A DNA stretch of 5,387 nt. Origin: Candidatus Poribacteria bacterium. Lineage in GTDB: Bacteria > Poribacteria > WGA-4E > DTYX01. The notes beneath the pieces are model-generated. The model saw nothing but the letters and a program-made list of their open reading frames with translations. It had not been told where the DNA came from and made no database searches. Every line of letters begins with the position of its first letter. Position 1 is the stretch's first letter. The stretch covers positions 1 to 5,387 of the forward strand of contig DTYX01000337.1 of the NCBI GenBank assembly GCA_012961655.1, written 5' to 3'. A program made the position numbers and the translations under genes. This document shows positions 1 through 4,632 of the stretch, in pieces.

Positions 1-308
1 GGAAGAGAGCGCGCGGTAAGCCGAAGGCGTCCGTTGCTTCTTGCACTATCAGCCTTTAAAGGTGTATATCGAATTTGGGGGGTTTCGGGAAATACCTTAC
101 TGACTGAATAAGCGCCAAAATTTTTGTGCAAAGCATTGAATTCAGCTAATGCCAGGCTATCTGTCAAAATAGCGAGTCTGGCTTTGACAATTAATTCTCC
201 GGGTGAGAAGTCAGGGACTAATAGGCTGTCTGAAACAGTTTGTGTGAAAGCTGGAATGCATGAAGTAAGAGATATAATCCATAAGGTCAGAATTTGTTTG
301 GGATTCAA
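1..308 (-). CDS. Secreted protease-like precursor, N-terminal part (probable S8/subtilisin family), cut by window edge
   Basis: This minus-strand frame stays open from its start to the left edge, so only about 102 N-terminal residues are visible. They begin with an export signal: a short start with one lysine, then the hydrophobic run ILTLWIISLTSCIPAF. LTSC at residues 14-17 also fits a lipobox, so the product is either secreted or a lipoprotein. Residues 35-45 (SPGELIVKARL), followed by FNALHKNFGAYSVSKVFPETP-like sequence, resemble the propeptide of secreted S8 proteases (PGELIVKF, then ALN.KYG...KVFP). That family call is recognition by eye, because the catalytic domain lies outside the window. 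I chose TTG at 308 because AAAGGA (321-316) lies 7 nt upstream. An in-frame ATG at 326 has no visible ribosome binding site but would give an equally good signal peptide. Residues 89-99 (ARSNGRLRLTA) come from a palindromic repeat also found in the neighbouring sensor gene. The gene is divergent from that sensor and has its own promoter at 358-386. Confidence 0.6.
   Translation of the reverse strand, partial: MNPKQILTLWIISLTSCIPAFTQTVSDSLLVPDFSPGELIVKARLAILTDSLALAEFNALHKNFGAYSVSKVFPETPQIRYTPLKADSARSNGRLRLTARSL
10..44 (-). repeat. Palindromic repeat copy inside the protease-like gene
   Basis: On the minus strand this reads GCAAGAAGCAACGGACGCC, then TTC, then GGCTTACCGCG. It matches the repeats at 472-531 at most positions and in the same order. 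The centre is a small hairpin, GCC-TTC-GGC (plus-strand positions 20-28), where the other copies have GAC-TTC-GTC, so one base pair has changed on both sides. The copy lies inside the open reading frame and is translated as ARSNGRLRLTA without breaking the frame. Its outer limit towards the window edge is uncertain. Confidence 0.6.
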
Positions 309-357
309 TTTATTGTCCTTTCTCATGTTTTGAAAATCGCGAGCAAGTTTGAATAAA

Positions 358-386
358 ATAATATCACAGGCATAAAAAAAGGGCAA
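358..386 (-). promoter_or_regulatory. Extended -10 promoter for the leftward protease-like gene
   Basis: On the minus strand there is a -35 box TTGCCC (386-381), a 17-bp spacer, and a -10 box TATTAT (363-358) preceded by TGTGA, which gives an extended -10 element. Transcription would start near position 351, about 25 nt before the ATG at 326 and about 43 nt before the preferred TTG at 308. The box lies back to back with the rightward promoter, with only 11 bp between the two -35 boxes. This is a prediction from consensus. Confidence 0.55.
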
Positions 387-397
387 GGATAATAATC

Positions 398-425
398 TTG
401 AAAATTATTTGCAATGTGATATAAT
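398..425 (+). promoter_or_regulatory. Extended -10 promoter for the PAS-GAF sensor gene
   Basis: The -35 box TTGAAA (398-403) is followed by a 16-bp spacer and a perfect TATAAT -10 box (420-425). The -10 box is preceded by TGTGA, matching the extended -10 form TRTGn. Transcription would start near 432 and leave a leader of roughly 38 nt before the start codon at 470. This is the best consensus promoter in the window. It shares the string TGTGATAT with the opposing promoter and with the promoter upstream of lysA. Confidence 0.65.
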
Positions 426-469
426 AATTACAAGAGTATTTGACATGGTGTATTTTGGGAGGCGTAAAC

Positions 470-1366
470 ATGCAAAAAGCAACGCACGACTTCGTCTTAG
501 CGCAAAAAGCAACGCACGACTTCGTCTTAGCGCAAAAAGCAACGCACGCCTTTCCGACAAGGATTCCGTCGGAATGGGGCGGCTTAGCGAAGGACGAAGA
601 TAAAACAGAAGAACAACTCATAGATGAATTGGTAGAACTTCGCCAGCGGGTTGATGAATTAGAACAATTACAACAAAAGCGGACAGAAGTGGATTCGAGT
701 GAGAGTGAGAAAATATATCAATCTTTGTATTCCTCAATGAACGAGGGAGTTTGCCTTCATGAAATGATTTATAACGAAGCGGGCGAAGCAGTGGACTATA
801 AGATATTGGATGTTAATCCGTCTTATGAACTAATTACCGGTCTGGGTAGAGAAGTGGCTATAGGCAGTAAAGCATCGGAACTTTATGGAACAGGCAGACC
901 GCCTTACATAGAGATATATGATAAAGTAGCTGCTTTGGGACAACCTGCTTCATTTGAGACATATTTCCCACCGATGGACAAACATTTTTCCATCTCTGTC
1001 TTCTCTCCTCGCAGAGGGCAGTTCGCAACGATATTTAGCGACATCACCGAATGCAAGCGGGTGGAGGGACAGCTCCGACAACAAGGCGATATATTGACGG
1101 CGATTAACCAGGTGCTTTTAGAGACGTTGACCTGTGAAACCGAGGAAGATGTTGCCCGCACGTGTCTGTCCGTGGCCGAGGAGTTGACCGAGAGCAAGTT
1201 TGGTTTTATCGGAGAAATAAATGAGGCAGGGCGTTTTGATACTATTGCTCTAAGCAATCCGGGATGGGATGCGTGTAAAATTTCAGAGTTGGATGCAATA
1301 GTAGCGATTAAAGACATGGAAATTCGGGGCATCTGGGGCAGAGTGTTCAAGAACGGAAGACATTAA
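470..1366 (+). CDS. PAS-GAF sensor protein, truncated within the GAF domain (probable broken hybrid histidine kinase)
   Basis: Signal-sensing N-terminal portion of a kinase-type protein, 298 residues. I chose ATG 470 because GGGAGG (457-462) precedes it by 7 nt; the in-frame ATG at 440 has no comparable site. Residues 1-40 come mostly from palindromic repeats (QKATHDFVLA twice, then QKATHAFPT and a hairpin segment). Residues 41-75 (KDEDKTEEQLIDELVELRQR and following) form a coiled coil typical of sensor kinase N-termini and are probably the native start region. Residues about 80-196 are a PAS domain, with DVNPSYELITGLGRE and a closing FSDITECKR. Residues about 205-298 are a GAF domain (AINQVLLETLTCETEEDVART, ESKFGFIGEINEAG, GIWGRVFKNGR) that stops where the family normally continues. 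There is no HisKA or HATPase domain, so it cannot act as a kinase. A receiver-domain fragment follows within 5 nt in another frame. The likely origin is one hybrid kinase that lost its catalytic core. It may still be translated as a soluble sensor-like stub; no membrane segment is visible. Confidence 0.8.
   Translation: MQKATHDFVLAQKATHDFVLAQKATHAFPTRIPSEWGGLAKDEDKTEEQLIDELVELRQRVDELEQLQQKRTEVDSSESEKIYQSLYSSMNEGVCLHEMIYNEAGEAVDYKILDVNPSYELITGLGREVAIGSKASELYGTGRPPYIEIYDKVAALGQPASFETYFPPMDKHFSISVFSPRRGQFATIFSDITECKRVEGQLRQQGDILTAINQVLLETLTCETEEDVARTCLSVAEELTESKFGFIGEINEAGRFDTIALSNPGWDACKISELDAIVAIKDMEIRGIWGRVFKNGRH
472..531 (+). repeat. Two perfect tandem 30-bp palindromic repeats
   Basis: Two identical 30-bp units occupy 472-501 and 502-531. 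Each begins GCAAAAAGCAACGCACGAC and ends TTCGTCTTAGC. A third copy follows immediately and is identical for its first 17 bases. Each unit has a mini-hairpin GAC-TTC-GTC (488-496 in the first). The unit is a multiple of three and free of stops in the gene's frame, so it encodes QKATHDFVLA per copy. The first unit begins on the G of the start codon. A perfect tandem duplication suggests a recent event or slippage. Confidence 0.9.
532..589 (+). repeat. Third palindromic repeat copy with an expanded hairpin tip
   Basis: The copy begins like the two upstream units (GCAAAAAGCAACGCACG) and ends with the family's right-hand sequence GGCTTAGCG. Between these ends it carries an extra segment with a perfect 7-bp stem, TTCCGAC (552-558) and GTCGGAA (568-574), around a 9-nt loop. 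Outside this, CGCC (547-550) can pair with GGCG (578-581). The element is read through by the sensor gene and supplies residues of about 22-40, including FPTRIPSEWGG. Confidence 0.7.
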
Positions 1367-1370
1367 ATTG

Positions 1371-1709
1371 ATGGCAACAATACTGCATGATGAGGGCTTT
1401 GATGTTCTTTCGGCTTCGGACGGCGCGGAGGGTGTCGCTAAAGCTATCGATGAACATCCTGACTTGATTGTTCTCGACCTGCTTATGCCTGGCATAAACG
1501 GTTTTGATGCGGTTAAATCCCTTCAGGAGCACTCAGAGACACGGAACATTCCCATCATAATATGTACTGTCAAGGAATTGACCCTCGAAGAGAGGGAAAT
1601 GCTTAACAGCAAAGTAAAGTCCATAGTGCAAAAAGGCGAGGATGCCAAAACCCGCCTTTTAGAATCAGTGCGAAAGATAGAGCAGTTTCAAAGGACTAGA
1701 GAATCGTAA
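1371..1709 (+). pseudogene. Response-regulator receiver domain fragment lacking the first strand and acidic pocket
   Basis: This is the C-terminal receiver domain of what was probably a hybrid sensor kinase. The frame shows helix 1 and strand 2 (MATILHDEGFDVLSASDGAEG), the phosphoacceptor strand with Asp in DLIVLDLLMPG, helix 3 (GFDAVKSLQEH), strand 4 with its threonine (IPIIICTVKE) and strand 5 with the conserved lysine (SIVQKGED). The usual first strand, with its paired acidic residues that bind Mg2+, is missing. Upstream, this frame reads ECSRTEDIKL and then continues out of frame with the GAF domain, so normal phosphorylation is unlikely. The preceding stop codon (1364-1366) is 4 nt before the ATG at 1371, and an in-frame TTG lies at 1368. 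GGAAG at 1355-1359 is a weak, distant ribosome binding site, so coupled translation of a 112-residue product is possible. I read it as the second half of a decayed gene; a gene caller may list it as an intact CDS. Confidence 0.7.
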
Positions 1710-1740
1710 CTTCACGAAAGATCTTGGTGGATGATTTCGC

Positions 1741-1766
1741 TTCGTATTTTTACAGTAAGTTACGAA
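1741..1766 (+). terminator. Possible AT-rich stem-loop after the sensor/receiver remnant
   Basis: TTCGTA (1741-1746) pairs perfectly with TACGAA (1761-1766), and TTA/TAA can pair inside. The loop region contains a T-run, but no T-run follows the stem. It is therefore not a classical intrinsic terminator, and its role is uncertain. Confidence 0.25.
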
Positions 1767-1862
1767 ATTCTTGGATTCTGGAGGGATAACAGACGCCGCG
1801 AAATTTGTTCGGATAATCGTGTAACCATTTCCAGGCTTTCTGCCGAAATGACACTTTTATCC

Positions 1863-1891
1863 TTGACTTTCTGAATATAGTGTGATATTCT
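1863..1891 (+). promoter_or_regulatory. Extended -10 promoter for lysA
   Basis: The -35 box TTGACT (1863-1868) is separated by 17 bp from the -10 box TATTCT (1886-1891). The -10 box is preceded by TGTGA, giving an extended -10 element. Transcription would start near 1898 and leave a leader of about 125 nt before lysA. No clear promoter is visible between lysA and dapF, so this one probably serves both genes. Confidence 0.55.
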
Positions 1892-2022
1892 AAGTATGAA
1901 GGATTATCTGAAGAAAGGAAAGCAAGCGAGCATTATTGTTTCAGGATTTCTTTTGCCAAAAGATACAAACTAAATCCTTACGTTCCACCCTTTTTACATC
2001 AACACACTGAGGGAGGCAGTTG

Positions 2023-3279
2023 ATGGATTTTTTTGAATATAGAGATGGCGAACTTTACTGCGAAGAGGTGAAAGTCGCAGATATCTGCGAAGCTGTGGGA
2101 ACGCCAGTTTATCTGTATAGCCATCGGACTTTAGTCGACCATTATAGAAAATTGGATACGGCGTTTGCTGAAATAGAGCATCTAATCTGTTTCTCAGTTA
2201 AAAGCAACTCAAACTTAGCTGTCATCCGTACATTGATTAAGGAGGGCGCGGGAACGGATATTGTATCGGGCGGTGAACTGTTTCGCTCTTTGAAAGCTGG
2301 GGTTGACCCTAAGAAAGTCGTTTTTGCCGGCATAGGCAAATCTAAGGAAGAGATTGAATATGCTCTCAATTCAGATATTTTGATGTTTAATGTGGAATCG
2401 ATTAATGAAGCGTATGCTATCAACGAGGTCGCCGGACGATTGGGCAAAAAGGCTATGATTGCCTTCCGAGTCAATCCTGACGTGGAGGCTGATACTCATC
2501 ATCACATTACGACTGGTAAGAAGGAGAACAAGTTCGGCATTGACATAAACATCGCTGTTGAAATATTCAGAAAGGCCAATGAACTGCCAAACCTCGATGT
2601 CTGTGGCGTGCACGCGCATATCGGTTCACAGATACTATCCAGCGAGCCTTATGTAAAATCGCTGGGAAAGTTGGTTCCGCTGATTGATGAACTGAGGCAA
2701 AATGACATCAACATTCAAAATCTCAATATCGGCGGCGGGTTGGGAGTTGTTTACCTTGATGAAAAACCTCAATTTGCCAGCGATTTTGCGGCGGCAATTC
2801 TGCCAATGGTTAAGGCGACGAACTGTCGATTACTGTTGGAACCTGGGCGATTTATCACAGGAAACTCGGGTATCATGCTAACTAAAGTTTTGTATGTCAA
2901 ACGTACTGCTGCGAAGAATTTTGTCATCGTCGATGCCGCGATGAATGACCTGGTTCGCCCGGCGTTGTACGAAGCCTATCATCGGATAAAGCCCATAAAA
3001 ATAACTTCCGATGAGGAAGAGGTGGTCGATGTCGTCGGTCCAATCTGCGAGTCTTCCGATTTCTTCGCGCAAGAAAGAAAGGTTTTAAAAGTACAACAGA
3101 GAGACTATTTATCATTATTCACAGCGGGCGCCTACGGTTTTACAATGTCGTCAAATTACAACTCGCGCCCTAAAGCGGCGGAGGTGTTGGTAAAAGATGA
3201 CCAATATTTCATTGTACGTGAAAGAGAGACATATCAAGATTTGGTTAAAGGAGAATCAATTCCAAAGTTTTTGTTTTGA
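2023..3279 (+). CDS. lysA: Diaminopimelate decarboxylase
   Basis: LysA removes CO2 from meso-diaminopimelate to give L-lysine, the last step of the DAP pathway, using pyridoxal phosphate in the cytoplasm. The protein has 418 residues, the normal length for the family, and looks complete. Visible landmarks are the PLP-binding lysine K60 in FSVKSNSN (the family usually has VKANSN), GTDIVSGGEL, HAHIGS with H197 and H199, the phosphate-binding GGG at 237-239, EPGR at 273-276, the active-site cysteine C342 in CESSDFF, and Y371 in GAYGFTMSSNYNSRPK. The fold is an alanine-racemase-like barrel followed by a C-terminal beta domain. ATG 2023 is the start because GGGAGG at 2011-2016 sits 6 nt upstream; the TTG at 2020 would be too close. 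It is the first gene of an apparent lysA-dapF unit. Because DapF supplies its substrate, the two genes are functionally linked despite the toxin-antitoxin debris between them. Confidence 0.97.
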   Translation: MDFFEYRDGELYCEEVKVADICEAVGTPVYLYSHRTLVDHYRKLDTAFAEIEHLICFSVKSNSNLAVIRTLIKEGAGTDIVSGGELFRSLKAGVDPKKVVFAGIGKSKEEIEYALNSDILMFNVESINEAYAINEVAGRLGKKAMIAFRVNPDVEADTHHHITTGKKENKFGIDINIAVEIFRKANELPNLDVCGVHAHIGSQILSSEPYVKSLGKLVPLIDELRQNDINIQNLNIGGGLGVVYLDEKPQFASDFAAAILPMVKATNCRLLLEPGRFITGNSGIMLTKVLYVKRTAAKNFVIVDAAMNDLVRPALYEAYHRIKPIKITSDEEEVVDVVGPICESSDFFAQERKVLKVQQRDYLSLFTAGAYGFTMSSNYNSRPKAAEVLVKDDQYFIVRERETYQDLVKGESIPKFLF

Positions 3280-3306
3280 TTTTACTAGGAGAACAAGACA
3301 TTTTCT

Positions 3307-3426
3307 ATGTTTGATTGGGATGAAGGTAATATCGGTAAGCCGAAAGACGAAATCGTCGGTGAGCAGAGCGAACAGAAGGAACGACAAATCATTAGAGGAA
3401 GTGCCCAATTTTGCTTCAGAAGATGA
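3307..3426 (+). pseudogene. BrnT-like toxin remnant (first codons only)
   Basis: The frame from ATG 3307 begins MFDWDEGNIGK, which matches the N-terminus of BrnT-family ribonuclease toxins (typically F-W-D-E then GN..K). After lysine 11, where the family continues with a KHGVS-type segment, the sequence turns into a palindromic element (PKDEIVGEQ). The frame then runs in low-complexity sequence to a stop at 3424-3426, giving 39 residues. Catalytic regions are absent, so no active toxin can be made. AGGAG at 3287-3291 lies 15 nt upstream, too far for efficient initiation. The identification rests on about 11 residues but is supported by the antitoxin-like sequence just downstream, in the toxin-then-antitoxin order usual for brnTA. 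It overlaps the antitoxin remnant in another frame. Confidence 0.5.
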
Positions 3427-3589
3427 GGAACGCGCACGGTGGGCAACTCACGATTTAGCAGAAGAATTGGGTGTGGATGGAACGGAACGACATCAGGCGC
3501 TATTCCTGGTAAGCGCGGCATCATGCTATAAGATGGCAGGGAATTATACTAAAGCTTTAGCGCTTTCTGGGAAGAATAATAAAGTTTGA
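3320..3589 (+). pseudogene. BrnA/CopG-type antitoxin remnant with a TPR-like tail
   Basis: The frame from ATG 3320 could encode 89 residues. Residues 24-50 (SLEEVPNFASEDEERARW, then ATHDLAEEL) are a clear match to the start of BrnA/CopG-family antitoxins, whose N-termini typically read IP.F.SE.EE..FW.THD. The ribbon-helix-helix DNA-binding half that should follow is absent. Instead the frame continues HQALFLVSAASCYKMAGN and YTKALAL, which resembles one tetratricopeptide helix pair from an unrelated protein. The first 23 residues (for example SRKTKSSVS) come from a palindromic element. There is no good ribosome binding site. I read this as fused debris, not a functional antitoxin, although the frame is open and a short peptide could be made. 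It ends 15 nt before dapF, and its stop codon lies beside the dapF ribosome binding site. Confidence 0.6.
3333..3364 (-). repeat. Probable diverged palindromic element in the toxin remnant
   Basis: The core is a perfect 5-bp stem, GACGA (3346-3350) and TCGTC (3353-3357), with a 2-nt tip. AAGACGAAATCGT (3345-3356 region) differs by one base from the complement of the 30-bp repeats at 472-531. Its left flank CGGTAAGCCGAA is identical to the flank of the copy at the left window edge (positions 15-25). The other end does not match the family, so membership is likely but not certain. Confidence 0.45.
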
Positions 3590-3604
3590 AGGTGAGGTAA
3601 AGAT

Positions 3605-4432
3605 ATGACAAAGATACCATTTATGAAACTAAGCGGCGCTGGAAACGATTTTGTAATCATTGATAACCGTTATAACGTTATTCCTAATATGGATTTTGTC
3701 ATCAAAGTGTGCAAAGTGTGCGCCAGACGTGTGTCAGTCGGCGCTGATGGGTTGTTATTGTTAGAAGATTCCGACGTTGCTGATTTTTCTATGCGCTACT
3801 TTAACTCAGATGGCAGCGAAGCTGAGACCTGTGGCAACGGCGCTCGCTGTATCGCGAAGTTTGCTTATGTACACGGTATCGCATCGGAGAAGATGCGTTT
3901 TGAAACGAAGGCGGGCATTTATGAAGCCGAAATTATCGGTGACAATGTGATGGTGTCCATGAGTGACCCAGCGGACGTGCGGTTGAATTTTCCTCTGCGT
4001 TTGGAAGATGGCATTTACGAAGTATGTTTCGCTAACAGCGGAGTGCCGCATGTCGTCTTCTTCGTAGATGATTTGGAAAATACCGATGTGTTTAATTTGG
4101 GACGGCAAACGCGATATCACAATGATTTCAAACCCGCTGGCACTAATGCTAACTTCGCGCGCGTCAGGGATGAACACGCAATAGACATCAGAACTTATGA
4201 ACGCGGTGTCGAAGATGAAACCCTTGCTTGCGGTACAGGCGCAATTGCTGCGGCTGCGGTCAGCGCGTTCTTGGGAAAAGTTACTCCGCCTGTTGCAATG
4301 CACACCGCTGGCGGTTATGTATTGACCATTTACTTTGACATTGAAGATAAAGCTGTAACGAATGTCCGCTTGGAAGGTGATGCGAGGATTATTTACTCAG
4401 GCGAGTTGAATCAGGATGCTTGGGATTATTGA
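3605..4432 (+). CDS. dapF: Diaminopimelate epimerase
   Basis: DapF interconverts LL- and meso-diaminopimelate by a cofactor-free two-base mechanism using two cysteines. It supplies meso-DAP to LysA and to peptidoglycan synthesis. The protein has 275 residues, a normal length. Landmarks are KLSGAGNDFVIID at the start, GADGLL at 46-51, the first catalytic cysteine C76 in ETCGNGARC, the NSGVPH motif, GTNANFARV, the YERGVEDETLACGTGA motif with the second catalytic cysteine C209, and the late LEGDARIIYSG motif. ATG 3605 is supported by GGTGAGG (3591-3597), 7 nt upstream. One oddity is a perfect 9-bp tandem duplication at 3703-3720 that repeats Lys-Val-Cys just before the conserved GADGL loop. It lies downstream of lysA with no evident promoter of its own. 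Confidence 0.97.
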   Translation: MTKIPFMKLSGAGNDFVIIDNRYNVIPNMDFVIKVCKVCARRVSVGADGLLLLEDSDVADFSMRYFNSDGSEAETCGNGARCIAKFAYVHGIASEKMRFETKAGIYEAEIIGDNVMVSMSDPADVRLNFPLRLEDGIYEVCFANSGVPHVVFFVDDLENTDVFNLGRQTRYHNDFKPAGTNANFARVRDEHAIDIRTYERGVEDETLACGTGAIAAAAVSAFLGKVTPPVAMHTAGGYVLTIYFDIEDKAVTNVRLEGDARIIYSGELNQDAWDY

Positions 4433-4530
4433 CCGATGGCGCTATTTCACCTGACTTTGGCAGAGAGCAGAAGGTGTGTGGGAAAGGAAGGAAAGGGTGA
4501 TGTGGTGAGTGGTAGAGTGGTGGGCGCTAA

Positions 4531-4558
4531 ATTACGTATTACATATTACGCATTACGC
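4531..4558 (+). repeat. Four tandem ATTACGY heptamers
   Basis: Four consecutive 7-bp units read ATTACGT, ATTACAT, ATTACGC, ATTACGC. They lie in non-coding DNA about 30 bp upstream of a promoter, next to GT-rich low-complexity sequence at about 4498-4525. Seven is not a multiple of three and no gene crosses the repeat, so it is an intergenic simple repeat of unknown role. Confidence 0.8.
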
Positions 4559-4567
4559 AGTCTAAAA

Positions 4568-4605
4568 TTAAGCGATAAATTGCAAATTGGTATAATTTAT
4601 ACCAA
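4568..4605 (+). promoter_or_regulatory. Extended -10 promoter overlapped by a perfect 19-bp palindrome
   Basis: A perfect TATAAT -10 box (4591-4596) is preceded by TGG (4588-4590), an extended -10 element. The -35 region, TTAAGC at 4568-4573 with 17-bp spacing, is weak, which fits an extended -10 promoter. TTGGTATAATTTATACCAA (4587-4605) is a perfect inverted repeat with 9-bp arms around one central T, and it covers the -10 box and the expected start near 4603. Its size and placement suit an operator for a dimeric repressor, but no regulator gene is visible nearby. Confidence 0.6.
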
Positions 4606-4632
4606 ACGTTTAAATGAAAGGAGGGTGTTAAG

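Larger units (their letters stand above)
1710..2022. other. Gene-free stretch between the receiver fragment and lysA
   Basis: No convincing gene is visible. The stretch holds a possible stem-loop at 1741-1766, the lysA promoter at 1863-1891, a roughly 120-nt leader, and the lysA ribosome binding site at 2011-2016. Just after the receiver stop, the frame starting at 1706 reads RKILVDDFA, which looks like the first strand of a receiver domain, but it stops soon after. I see no lysine riboswitch that I can support in the leader. Confidence 0.5.

Noticed and set aside
149..182. Imperfect inverted repeat (GCCAG...CTGGC) inside the protease-like gene.
   Set aside because: It needs a 4-nt bulge, lies in ordinary coding sequence of the propeptide-like region and does not match the repeat family.
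124..333. Plus-strand open frame of 69 codons near the left end.
   Set aside because: It runs opposite to the minus-strand frame that has a signal peptide, promoter and protease-like motifs, and it lacks a ribosome binding site.
472..589. CRISPR array.
   Set aside because: The units abut with no spacers, are in frame and are only two to three in number.
364..621. Minus-strand frame with repeated AKTKSCVAFC units.
   Set aside because: It is the reverse reading of the 30-bp repeats across the divergent promoter region, with no ribosome binding site or homology. The cysteine-rich look comes from the repeat.
1896..1973. A 25-codon open frame in the lysA leader (MKDYLKKGKQASIIVSGFLL and a short end).
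   Set aside because: Its ATG lies at or just before the predicted transcription start, it has no ribosome binding site and resembles no known leader peptide. It has no lysine-codon cluster beyond three early lysines.
1898..2010. Lysine riboswitch in the lysA leader.
   Set aside because: The roughly 120-nt leader is shorter than the usual lysine riboswitch, and I could not find the conserved junction or a terminator hairpin.
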